DNA of 64,000 nt from JBFELO01 sp041552055. GTDB lineage: Bacteria; Acidobacteriota; Thermoanaerobaculia; Thermoanaerobaculales; Sulfomarinibacteraceae. The number at the start of each line of letters is the position of its first letter. Positions within the stretch are counted from its first letter, which is position 1. Made by a program: the position numbers and the translations under genes. The notes below the pieces were generated by a model that saw only the letters and a program-made list of their open reading frames with translations, searched no databases and had not been told where the DNA came from. The stretch is from positions 1 through 64,000 of the forward strand of contig JBFELO010000003.1 in NCBI GenBank assembly GCA_041552055.1. Direction: 5' to 3'. Positions 16,279 to 23,738 of the stretch are shown one piece after another.

Positions 16279-17022
16279 ATGACAAAGGTGGCGTTGCTCT
16301 CGGTGTTGCTGGCCATTGGGATGTCCGCGTGTGATCGGGGCGTCACGGTGCTGGTCGCGGGAGTCCCGACCCGTGCGGCGGATGAGCCCTGCGGTGCCGA
16401 TCCCTCAGGCCCGCGCGACACCTCGATGACGGTGACCGATGTCGGTGGCAACGTGTATCACACCGTCACGATCGGAAACCAGGTCTGGATGGTCGAAAAC
16501 CTCCGGGTCGCCGGTTACCGTGACGGGACCCCGATACCACGTGTCTCGGATACCGGTCAGTGGAGTGTTCTGACGACTGGTGCCTACTGCCTGCCGGAGC
16601 ATGATCCATCCGCGCATGAGGACTCATACGGTCTCTTGTACAACTTTCACGCCATACGGGACAGCCGTGGACTGTGCCCCTGCGGCTGGCACGTGCCGAC
16701 TGCCGAAGAATGGCGCACACTCATCGCCCAGCTCGGCGGAGCCGAGGTGGCCGGTGGCAGGATGAAGGACACGAGTTCAGATCTTTGGCGGATTTCGGTT
16801 CCCGGCACCACCAACGAGAGCGGTTTCTCCGCGATTCCGGCAGGCGGCCGAGGACGGTTGGGAAGTGCGGCTGAGGTCGGATACTACGCGACATGGTGGT
16901 CTTCGACGCCCTCCGATTCAGACTACGCGTGGCACTGGGGCCTGTACCCTGACAAGAACAGCGTCCGGTTCAATCCCGGGCATCGATCAAGCGGGTTCTC
17001 GGTCAGGTGCGTGCGAGATTGA
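16279..17022 (+). CDS. FISUMP-domain lipoprotein
   Basis: A 247-residue predicted lipoprotein: N-terminal hydrophobic segment ending in a lipobox-like MSAC (Cys18), then a single Fibrobacter succinogenes major paralogous domain (TIGR02145 type) recognised by DVGGNVYHTVTIGNQVWMVENL, YGLLYNFHAI, LCPCGWHVPTAEEW, a Gly-rich GFSAIPAGGRG and the closing GFSVRCVRD. The role of this domain is unknown; it is abundant in Fibrobacteres, Bacteroidetes and some Acidobacteriota. ATG 16279 is chosen because GGAGG stands six bases upstream and the lipoprotein signal begins there. Envelope location is inferred. Confidence 0.85.
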   Translation: MTKVALLSVLLAIGMSACDRGVTVLVAGVPTRAADEPCGADPSGPRDTSMTVTDVGGNVYHTVTIGNQVWMVENLRVAGYRDGTPIPRVSDTGQWSVLTTGAYCLPEHDPSAHEDSYGLLYNFHAIRDSRGLCPCGWHVPTAEEWRTLIAQLGGAEVAGGRMKDTSSDLWRISVPGTTNESGFSAIPAGGRGRLGSAAEVGYYATWWSSTPSDSDYAWHWGLYPDKNSVRFNPGHRSSGFSVRCVRD

Positions 17023-17069
17023 AAAATCTGAGATGAAACGGGGCCGTTGCCTTGCTCCGGGAGTGACTC

Positions 17070-17567
17070 ATGAAGGCAGTGGTTGACGTTCACTACCTCG
17101 GCGAATACGCGGTCGCGGCCTGTGTCGTCTTCCGCGGCTGGCAGGACGACGTGCCGGCGAGGGTCGTGCGCAGTACGGTTGCGGTGGCGGCGAGGTACCG
17201 CGCCGGCGCCTTCTACGAGCGCGAGTTGCCGTGCCTTCTGGCGGTCCTGGAGGAGGCCGAGCAGGAGTTCGAAGCGATCGTGATCGACGGCTACGTTCAC
17301 CTCAGGCCGGACGTGGGCAAGGGTCTCGGGTTGCACCTCGCGGAGGCACTCGCCTACTCGCCGGTCATCATCGGCGTGGCCAAGACCCCGCTGCAGGTGG
17401 CGGACCGTTTCGTGCCGATCAGGCGCGGACGAAGCGCGAATCCGCTCTTCGTCTCGGCGTTGGGCTGCCCCCTCGACGATGCGGCACGAGCGATTCAGGG
17501 CATGCACGGCCCGTATCGCATTCCGACCATCTTCAGGCTCGCGGATCAGCACGCGCGCGGTGCGTGA
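17070..17567 (+). CDS. nfi: Short endonuclease V family protein
   Basis: A 165-residue member of the endonuclease V fold, which nicks DNA near deaminated bases (inosine). The four expected active-site residues are in place: Asp6 (VDVHYL), Glu52 (AFYERELPCLL), Asp73 (IVIDGYVHL) and Lys105 (IIGVAKTPL). Canonical Nfi is about 210-230 residues; this protein starts directly at the first catalytic strand and ends early, so N- and C-terminal elaborations are missing. GGGAG lies seven bases before ATG 17070. It may be a distinct subfamily with another substrate (RNA or tRNA inosine is possible); the symbol is therefore tentative. Confidence 0.75.
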   Translation: MKAVVDVHYLGEYAVAACVVFRGWQDDVPARVVRSTVAVAARYRAGAFYERELPCLLAVLEEAEQEFEAIVIDGYVHLRPDVGKGLGLHLAEALAYSPVIIGVAKTPLQVADRFVPIRRGRSANPLFVSALGCPLDDAARAIQGMHGPYRIPTIFRLADQHARGA

Positions 17568-17620
17568 ACCATGAATCAAACTCTTGAAGAGTGCGGGTTA
17601 AGCTACTCCTCGCGAGCACC

Positions 17621-18094
17621 ATGAGACGAGCCGACAAGGAAATCACGAGTCGAGCCGAGATCGACGCCATCGTTCACGAATGCGATGTGTGCCGACTCGG
17701 GTTTGCAGTGGAGAACGAGCCGTACGTGGTGCCCGTGTCCTTCGGCTATGACGGACGTGATCTCTGCTTCCATACGGCGAGGACAGGGCGAAAGATCGAG
17801 TGCATCGAAGCGAACAGCCGGGCGTGCTTCGAGGTGGAGCGCAACGTGGAGCTGATCAGGGATCCCGGGCAGCCATGCGAGTGGAGCTTCGCATTCGAAA
17901 GTGTGATCGGTTTCGGGACGGTGCACGAGTTGACGTCGAATGAGGACAGGGAGCGGGGGCTCAACCAGATCATGGAGCACTACTCTGGCCGCCGTTGGCC
18001 CTTCGATCCAGCCGCGACCAGGAGTGTACGGGTGTGGCGTCTGGTCATCGAATCGATCACCGGCAAACGGTCCGAACGCAAGGATCGCTCGTGA
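17621..18094 (+). CDS. Pyridoxamine 5'-phosphate oxidase-related flavin-binding protein
   Basis: A 157-residue single-domain split-barrel protein of the Pyridox_ox_2/Nim type (MRRADKEITSRAEIDAIV, LGFAVENEPYVVPVSFGYDG, LCFHTARTGRKIECI, ESVIGFGTVHEL). Members bind FMN or haem and reduce small substrates such as nitroimidazoles; the real substrate is unknown. ATG 17621 begins the conserved part; the frame is open to a GTG at 17591. No good ribosome-binding site is seen for either. Confidence 0.85.
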   Translation: MRRADKEITSRAEIDAIVHECDVCRLGFAVENEPYVVPVSFGYDGRDLCFHTARTGRKIECIEANSRACFEVERNVELIRDPGQPCEWSFAFESVIGFGTVHELTSNEDRERGLNQIMEHYSGRRWPFDPAATRSVRVWRLVIESITGKRSERKDRS

Positions 18095-18170
18095 CGCCAT
18101 GAAAGATCGCAAGAGCCTCGGCGCTCTGCTCGGGTACACTTCACCAAACGACTGACACCGGAGGACGAGG

Positions 18171-18545
18171 ATGATCGGATATGTGACCCTCGGGACCAAC
18201 GACCTGGAAGGCGCGGCGGCGTTCTACGACGAGCTGCTGAAGCTCGTCGGTGCCGGCCGGTTTCTCGAAACCGAGACCTTCATCGCGTGGGCGGTGGCGC
18301 CCGACAAACCCGCGCTGTCGGTGACCAAGCCCTATGACGGCAACGCCGCGACCGTGGGCAACGGGGTGATGGTCGCGTTGGTGGTGATGACCCCGGAGCA
18401 GGTGGACGCGATGTACGCCAAGGCGCTCGAGCTGGGCGGTACCGACGAGGGGGCACCCGGACCGCGAGGCGACAGCGGCTTCTACGCGGCCTACTTCCGT
18501 GACCTCGACGGCAACAAGCTGAACGCGTTCTGCATGGCGTCATGA
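18171..18545 (+). CDS. VOC (glyoxalase/bleomycin-resistance) family protein
   Basis: A 124-residue vicinal-oxygen-chelate protein: MIGYVTLGTNDLEGAAAFYDELL at the start, the middle VALVVMTPEQVDAMYAKALELGG, and DSGFYAAYFRDLDGNKLNAFC at the end. The family includes metal-dependent lyases and dioxygenases; substrate unknown. GGAGGACGAGG precedes the ATG. The stop overlaps the next start (ATGA), so it is coupled to the lysozyme-inhibitor-like gene. Confidence 0.88.
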   Translation: MIGYVTLGTNDLEGAAAFYDELLKLVGAGRFLETETFIAWAVAPDKPALSVTKPYDGNAATVGNGVMVALVVMTPEQVDAMYAKALELGGTDEGAPGPRGDSGFYAAYFRDLDGNKLNAFCMAS

Positions 18546-19168
18546 GGAGACAGATCACGAGTACCGTGGCTCGAGCTGCTGCCGGGCTGGTGTGCACGAC
18601 GGCGATCGTCGTCGGAGTCGCTTGGGCGGAGGGCCCGTCGTTCGACTGCTCCGCGGTCGAGCCCGGCAGCATCGAGGTGTTGATCTGCGATGACGCCGAG
18701 TTGTCCGCGATCGACCGCACGATGGCCGAGGTGTATGCGGCAGCGTCGGCAAAGGCCGTCAACGAACATCCGCCGGTGCTCGAGGTAGAGCAGCGCGGCT
18801 GGATCAAGGGTCGCGACGAGTGCTGGAAGAGCGACGATGTCCGTGGCTGCGTCGAGCAGGCGTACCGGCGGCGTCTTGCGGGGCTTCAGGCGGGTTACCG
18901 CCTGGTGTCGGAACGTGGTCCCGTAACCTATGTCTGCGACGGCCAGTCGGCGAACCAGGTGATCGCAGTCTTCTTCGAAACCGATCCGCCGACGCTGATC
19001 GCGGAGCGCGGCGACCAGGTCTCACTGATGTATCTGGAGCCCGCAGCCGGCGGAGCGAAATACCAGGGGCGGAACGAGATACTGTGGGAGCATCACGGCG
19101 AGGCGACGATCACCTGGGGTTTCGACGGTCCCGAAATGCACTGCACGGTGTCCGGTGTTGAACCCTGA
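18542..19168 (+). CDS. Periplasmic LprI (DUF1311)-MliC fusion, putative lysozyme inhibitor
   Basis: A 208-residue exported protein with a signal peptide (hydrophobic region ending AWAEG) and two domains. Residues about 35-125 match DUF1311/LprI: FDCSAVEPGSIEVLICDD, LSAIDRTMAEVYAAA, and the paired cysteines in RDECWKSDDVRGCVEQAY. Residues about 130-208 match MliC/PliC (VTYVCDGQSANQVIAVFFE, ILWEHHGEATITWG, MHCTV). Both families are linked to inhibition of c-type lysozyme, so the protein may protect peptidoglycan. It shares an ATGA overlap with the preceding VOC gene. The fusion is read directly from sequence; inhibitor activity is inferred. Confidence 0.82.
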   Translation: MRRQITSTVARAAAGLVCTTAIVVGVAWAEGPSFDCSAVEPGSIEVLICDDAELSAIDRTMAEVYAAASAKAVNEHPPVLEVEQRGWIKGRDECWKSDDVRGCVEQAYRRRLAGLQAGYRLVSERGPVTYVCDGQSANQVIAVFFETDPPTLIAERGDQVSLMYLEPAAGGAKYQGRNEILWEHHGEATITWGFDGPEMHCTVSGVEP

Positions 19169-19397
19169 GCTCGAGCGGCGGGTGGCAGCGAGATGCTCAC
19201 ACCGACGACCGGCCCGTCATCGAGTCGGGGGATGTCGAGTGGGTCGGGAAACGGCCGGACTCCGGTCGGATTTCGGTCGGTACCGCGCGTCACCCTGTAG
19301 CGCCGCACACCACGCATCGCCGTGCGGCTCGGGACCACCGACCGTGATGACGTGACATGGCGTCCAGAAGTGTCCCCATCGGAAGGAGGCCGCGAGC

Positions 19398-20177
19398 ATG
19401 GTGATTCATGGCGGCGGTTGCCATTGTGGGCGCGTGCGCTTCGAGGTCGAGGCGCCGGCGAGGATTACGGCCCAGCTGTGCAACTGCTCGATCTGCTCCA
19501 TGACCGCCTACCTGCACATGATCGTGCCGAAGAGCCGTTTTCGCTTGATCGTCGGCGAAGACGACCTCGGGACCTACACCTTCAACACCGGTGTTGCCCA
19601 GCATCACTTCTGCAGCGTGTGCGGCGTCAAGTCGTTCTACGTGCCACGCTCCAACCCCGAAGGCATCAGCGTCAACGTGCGCTGCCTGCAGCCCGACACG
19701 ATCGAGTCGGTGAGGGTCGAACACTTCGACGGCCGCAACTGGGAGCTCCACGCGGACGAACTCGCCCATCTGTCCCATCTCGACGCTCGGCCGACGGCCG
19801 ATCGCGCCCCGCGTCCGCGGCTGGAGCACGAGCCACCGCCGGCGGTTGCCGAGTGGGGCTGGCGCTACCACCACATGGGGATTCCGACCACCGAGGGTCG
19901 GCTCGGCGAGCGCTACCTCGAGGAGTACGCGATGTACGTCTCCGGGTTCGACGGCAGTCCCTACGGCGTGGAGTGGATGCGATTCGAGGAAGCCAGCCCG
20001 GTGTCCGAGCTCGTGCGCACCGTTCCCCACATCGCCTTCGAGGTCGACGACCTCGAGCGGGCGCTCGAGGGGAAGACCTTGATCGGGGATCCGTCGTCAC
20101 CCTCCGAAGGGGTGCGTGTGGCGATGATCCTGCACAATGGGATGCCCATCGAACTCATCGAGTTCGGAGAGCCCTGA
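19398..20177 (+). CDS. GFA/CENP-V-type zinc domain fused to a VOC-like domain
   Basis: A 259-residue protein. The N-terminal 115 residues are a GFA (glutathione-dependent formaldehyde-activating-like) zinc fold: GGGCHCGRVRFEVEAP, QLCNCSICSMTAYLHM and FCSVCGVKSFYVPRS carry the Cys ligands. The C-terminal part (about 150-259) resembles a VOC/glyoxalase half-barrel: WGWRYHHMGIPTTEGR, HIAFEVDDLERAL, EGVRVAMILHNGMPIELIEF. AAGGAGG lies eight bases before the ATG. The combination suggests a small-molecule (aldehyde or thiol adduct) enzyme; the reaction is unknown. Confidence 0.8.
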   Translation: MVIHGGGCHCGRVRFEVEAPARITAQLCNCSICSMTAYLHMIVPKSRFRLIVGEDDLGTYTFNTGVAQHHFCSVCGVKSFYVPRSNPEGISVNVRCLQPDTIESVRVEHFDGRNWELHADELAHLSHLDARPTADRAPRPRLEHEPPPAVAEWGWRYHHMGIPTTEGRLGERYLEEYAMYVSGFDGSPYGVEWMRFEEASPVSELVRTVPHIAFEVDDLERALEGKTLIGDPSSPSEGVRVAMILHNGMPIELIEFGEP

Positions 20178-20198
20178 GGACTCCGAGAGTCGAATGGT

Positions 20199-20256
20199 CG
20201 AAAAGTCCGAAGGCGCCAAGGCAATGGGAGGTGTCCCTCTTCGACTTTCGACGGCG
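20199..20256. repeat. Inverted repeat between convergent genes
   Basis: Imperfect inverted repeat: GTCGAAAAGTCCGAAGG on the left and CTTCGACTTTCGACGG on the right, in the 91-base gap between the convergent GFA-VOC and PHP genes. It could serve as a bidirectional terminator and resembles in style the other intergenic repeats of this window. Confidence 0.45.
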
Positions 20257-20268
20257 TGGGTAGCTGGA

Positions 20269-21351
20269 TTATCTGTCCGCGAGCCACATCTCGAAATCCT
20301 CGACGTGACCGACGTTGAGGATCCTGTGGCGCGGGATCTCGGCCCTCATCGCGATGGCGCTAGCGTAGGCGTCGAACTCGAGGTGGTTCGGCGCGTGGGC
20401 GTCGGAGGCCAGCACGAAGTCGCAGTTCGCCTCGAGCGCGAGTCTGGCGAGCTCCCAGTCCAGGTCCTGACGGCGGGGGAAGCCGTTGATCTCGACCGCC
20501 ACGCCCTCGGCGGCGCAGGATGCGAACACCTTTTCCCAGCGGGCTCGAAGGCCCGGACGCGAGTGAAAGTGACGACCGCGAGGGTGCGCCAGCACGTGCA
20601 CTCCGGGCGTCGAGATCGCCCGCAGCAGGCGCTCGGTCTGGTCTCGATCGGAGTCGAAGCGCCGGTGCACGGCGGCCACCACGCACTCCACCTCGCCGCG
20701 TTCGGAGGTGTGAACGTCGACCGTGCCGTCCTCGAGAATCTCCACCTCGAGGCCGTGGAGCAGGCGCAGATCGTCGCCGTGCCGGCTGTTCCACCGGTCG
20801 ACCCGACGTCGCTGGAGTCGCACCCCCTCGGCGTCGAGCCCGGACGCGATGTCGAGACCGCGCGAGTGGTCGGTCACCACTGCCCACGAAGCCCCTCGAC
20901 GCTCGCAGGCTCGTGCCATTGCGTCGAGGGTGCCGCGCCCATCGGAGTCTCGCGTGTGCCAGTGGAATGCGCCGCGGATGCGTTCGGGACGGAGATCGGC
21001 AGGCCCGGAGCCGAGGACGTCGGCGACCTCGGCCCGGGACAGGTAGCGGTCGCGGGTGTCCCGGAGGCGAGGTTGGGCGCCGCATCCCAGCCTCTGCACG
21101 GCGGCGGCCAGGGCGTCCTCGCCGTGGCAGGCGACCAGTTGGTCGAGCAGCGGTCTGAGCCACGGTGGCGCGTCGCGCAGGACGACCCTGGACGCTCGCT
21201 CAGGCGTGTCGAAGGCGGTGTAGCCGGCTTTCAGCAGCGCGAGCCTGCGGTCGCCCGGAGGCTCCCGTTCGGCGAGCGCGAACAGAGCTTCAGCGAGGGC
21301 CGCGTTGGATGGCCCGCCCCTTCCACGTTTATTCGCCTGAGCCGTCTCCAT
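20269..21351 (-). CDS. PHP-domain protein, PolX-like but without polymerase domain
   Basis: A 360-residue protein. The C-terminal ~240 residues are a PHP phosphoesterase domain with the metal-binding motifs GAFHWHTRDSDGRGT, WAVVTDHSRGL, GLEVEILEDGTVD, HVLAHPRGR, VEINGFPRRQDL and FVLASDAHAP. The ~100 N-terminal residues resemble the helical, HhH-like segment of bacterial X-family polymerases (AEALFALAEREPPGDRRLALLKAGY), but no nucleotidyltransferase domain lies between. It could be a nuclease or phosphatase derived from PolX. The start ATG 21351 overlaps the end of the upstream DUF6125 gene by 23 bases, implying coupling. Confidence 0.8.
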   Translation of the reverse strand: METAQANKRGRGGPSNAALAEALFALAEREPPGDRRLALLKAGYTAFDTPERASRVVLRDAPPWLRPLLDQLVACHGEDALAAAVQRLGCGAQPRLRDTRDRYLSRAEVADVLGSGPADLRPERIRGAFHWHTRDSDGRGTLDAMARACERRGASWAVVTDHSRGLDIASGLDAEGVRLQRRRVDRWNSRHGDDLRLLHGLEVEILEDGTVDVHTSERGEVECVVAAVHRRFDSDRDQTERLLRAISTPGVHVLAHPRGRHFHSRPGLRARWEKVFASCAAEGVAVEINGFPRRQDLDWELARLALEANCDFVLASDAHAPNHLEFDAYASAIAMRAEIPRHRILNVGHVEDFEMWLADR

Positions 21352-21859
21352 CGTCAAGGGAGAACTCCCAGCAGCAGTACTTCCCTTCCGGAGCCTCGGG
21401 CGGGCAGTGGAGGCAGCGGGTCCGGATCCTGGGATCGACGGTTCGTGCGAAGGTCTGAAACTCGATCTCGCCCACGCTCCTGCAGGGGAAGTCGTCGAGC
21501 CCCTTGCGCCGCCGTGTCTCCTGCACCCGGCACACGTCCATGGTGAACCTGAGGGTGGAGCGATCGGCGGACCGGTCCACGTGCTGCTCGTTGATGACCG
21601 CGTACATGCGTAGCGCGAGCGCCCGCTCCAGCGCCTCGAGTCCGCCATCGGCCGGGACGTCGAAACCCTTCATGATCCGCCGCGCCTCGGCCGCCGCGAA
21701 GCGTCCCCACGCGTCGCCGTCGAGCGCGATCGCGGTGGTCATGTCGAATTTCTCTTCGGCGGCCAGAAACCAGCAGCCGTCGTGTGCGAGCCAGTTCTTG
21801 GCGAAGATCTCGAGCGCTCGGAGAAGTTCGTCTCGGGACATTTCCGCGTAGGGATTCAT
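21329..21859 (-). CDS. DUF6125 family cytosolic protein
   Basis: A 176-residue soluble protein with the layout of DUF6125: MSRDELLRALEIFAKNWLAH, an EEKFDMTTAIALDGDAWGRF segment, and Cys-containing C-terminus (CRVQETRRRKGLDDFPCRS, RCLHCPPEAPEGKYCCWEF). The conserved Cys/Asp pattern recalls metal-binding L-2-amino-thiazoline-like cytosolic proteins, but no function is established. It overlaps the downstream PHP gene. No signal peptide or membrane segment. Confidence 0.75.
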   Translation of the reverse strand: MNPYAEMSRDELLRALEIFAKNWLAHDGCWFLAAEEKFDMTTAIALDGDAWGRFAAAEARRIMKGFDVPADGGLEALERALALRMYAVINEQHVDRSADRSTLRFTMDVCRVQETRRRKGLDDFPCRSVGEIEFQTFARTVDPRIRTRCLHCPPEAPEGKYCCWEFSLDDGDGSGE

Positions 21860-21967
21860 GCATCCTCCAGCGGGTCGTTGTCACGATCCGGCCCGCACTT
21901 TCCACCGACCCCGGGAATCTTCCGCTGTCGCGAACCCACGTCCCCCGCCTGTCTACGAAGTGTGGTG

Positions 21968-22405
21968 CTAGTGCCCTCCGGTGACGATTCCGGTCATCGA
22001 CAGCAGCACCAGGGTCGCGACCCAGAGCGCGAGGATCACGTACAGCCAAGTTTTCTCGGCGGCATAGGCCGCCGCGGCGGCCAGCAGACCCCAGAAGGCG
22101 CAGCCGCACCCGAGGGCCAGTCCGAGCTGGGTGATCGCATCACCGTAGCCGAAGTACTGGCGATCCAGGTAGAAGTGTCCCCCAGGGAATCCGCCGCCGA
22201 CCTCGGTCCAGACCTGCTCGGCATTCTTTCCCTCGAAGATCGTGTCGAACAGGTCGTACGGGTTGAGCACGTTGTGTTCGGGATTCGCCACCGCGATCGC
22301 CGGACCGATCATGCAGATGAGGCAGGCGACGACCGTCATCCAGTAGATGATCTCACCGTAGATGCGCTGGGCGCGCGGCATTTCCAGTTGCGGTGCGTCG
22401 TTCAT
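21968..22405 (-). CDS. Small membrane protein paired with the TSUP exporter
   Basis: A 145-residue protein with three to four predicted membrane segments (about 20-43, 88-112 and 118-140) and a periplasmic-looking loop rich in Gly, Phe and Tyr (GGGFPGGHFYLDRQYFGYGD). Strong ribosome-binding site GGGAGGGTGAG before ATG 22405. It starts 11 bases after the TSUP gene, so they form one operon, and it probably is an accessory subunit of that transporter. I do not recognise the family; a DUF1634-like partner role is one possibility. Confidence 0.8.
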   Translation of the reverse strand: MNDAPQLEMPRAQRIYGEIIYWMTVVACLICMIGPAIAVANPEHNVLNPYDLFDTIFEGKNAEQVWTEVGGGFPGGHFYLDRQYFGYGDAITQLGLALGCGCAFWGLLAAAAAYAAEKTWLYVILALWVATLVLLSMTGIVTGGH

Positions 22406-22416
22406 CTCACCCTCCC

Positions 22417-23508
22417 TCAGCCCGGCGACCGGGTGAACTTCCGGATTGCCCGGGTCACCGCCGCGAAGATCAAGAGGAACACGAGCCCGTTGAACCAGGG
22501 TGGCACGGGGCCGATGACCCCCAGCATGTTGAGTGCCTTGGTGAGCAGGCCGAAGCATGCGAAGAACATGAAACCGATAAGCAGGTAGCGCACGAACCCG
22601 GCCTTGACGCGGATCAGGATCAGGGCACCGAGCAGACCGCCCAGTACCTGGCCCACCAGCCAGGGGGCGGCGAAGACCGGGATGATCGCACCCATCAGGA
22701 GGTAGGGCCACACGGCGATGCAGTCGCCCATGCCGAGCAGAACACCACTGTTGGCGGCCGCCACCTTGAGCGGGACGGCCATGATCAGGTTCTGCGCGGG
22801 CACGATAGCCCAGCCCGCACCGAGACCGAAAAAGCCGGACAGCATGCCGACGCCGATGATGGCGGCGACCACACCGCCGGCCCTGGTCAGCGGGTAGTCG
22901 ACCACCCGGTTCAGCGAGACCTCGTGGTACGGCTGCGACATGTCGAGCCACTTGGTGAATCGGTCGACCTTCTTGACCTCCGGCCACTCGATCTTCTTGC
23001 CGCCGACGATGAAGTAGATCGCGAGAGACAGCAGGATGAGCCCGAGGACGAGCCGCACCAGGCCCTCACCGGTCATGCCCAGATGTTTGGCCACGTAGAT
23101 GGCGCCCTGGGCACCGGCGAAGGCGCCGATTCCGTAGGCGGCGGCACAGAAGATGCTGATCTTCAGGTTGGCCAGACCGCGGCGCATGAAAGGACCGGTC
23201 GAGACCAGGCCCGAGAACATGGCCACGATCAACCCGGTGGCGCGCACGATCAGGCTGTCCACCGGGGTGAACGCGAGCATGAACGGGGTGAAGAGCACGC
23301 CGCCGCCGATTCCGCCGATGACCGCGACCAGTGCAATGGCGAAGCTGAGGAAGAAGAAGCCGAAGATCCATCCCCAGATCTCGGCCCCCGACATCGCTTC
23401 CGGTGGTGTCTCCGCACCCCACGAGAAGAACGCCATCGCGATGAAGGAGAGCACCAGAACGAGCAGCATGACGTTGACTTCGATCCACGGTGACCTCAGC
23501 AACCTCAT
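22417..23508 (-). CDS. TauE/SafE (TSUP) family sulfite/anion exporter
   Basis: A 363-residue integral membrane protein with about nine hydrophobic segments and the duplicated TSUP core: GGIGGGVLFTPFMLAFTPVDSLIVRATGL in the first half and GFFGLGAGWAIVPAQNLIMAVPLKVAAANS in the second. TSUP proteins export sulfite, sulfoacetate or related anions, or take up thiosulfate. Larger than the minimal 250-residue form because of a cytoplasmic insertion (about 165-215; FIVGGKKIEWPEVKKVDRFT). A CRP-like box and -10 element lie upstream. Substrate is inferred only from the family. Confidence 0.88.
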   Translation of the reverse strand: MRLLRSPWIEVNVMLLVLVLSFIAMAFFSWGAETPPEAMSGAEIWGWIFGFFFLSFAIALVAVIGGIGGGVLFTPFMLAFTPVDSLIVRATGLIVAMFSGLVSTGPFMRRGLANLKISIFCAAAYGIGAFAGAQGAIYVAKHLGMTGEGLVRLVLGLILLSLAIYFIVGGKKIEWPEVKKVDRFTKWLDMSQPYHEVSLNRVVDYPLTRAGGVVAAIIGVGMLSGFFGLGAGWAIVPAQNLIMAVPLKVAAANSGVLLGMGDCIAVWPYLLMGAIIPVFAAPWLVGQVLGGLLGALILIRVKAGFVRYLLIGFMFFACFGLLTKALNMLGVIGPVPPWFNGLVFLLIFAAVTRAIRKFTRSPG

Positions 23509-23566
23509 CGGCCGTTCCTCCTCCCGTAACCACCGATTCAGCGACCTACCGCCCGCTGCGGCTCAC

Positions 23567-23607
23567 AGCATAACCCAGATTTGAGAGACTTTGTGAATCA
23601 AATCACG
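23567..23607 (-). promoter_or_regulatory. CRP-like box and -10 element upstream of the TSUP operon
   Basis: TGTGA-ATCAAA-TCACG (23592-23607) matches the CRP consensus TGTGA-N6-TCACA at nine of ten positions, with near-symmetric flanks TT/AA. On the minus strand a TATGCT -10 element lies at 23572-23567; a start about 23558-23560 would put the box centre near -40, the class II activator position. The divergent cytidylate-kinase-like gene could also be affected. Confidence 0.55.
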
Positions 23608-23738
23608 AAATCTGACCGGTGGCGCATCCGCGTCATGCGCGAGGTCGGGCGGGATCATCCTGGCTTGCTCGGGGGTGGTAGACTGACCGCTGCCCGTCGA
23701 GGCCCTGGCGCGGGAGCCCTCGGCGTGGGGAGGTGGTC

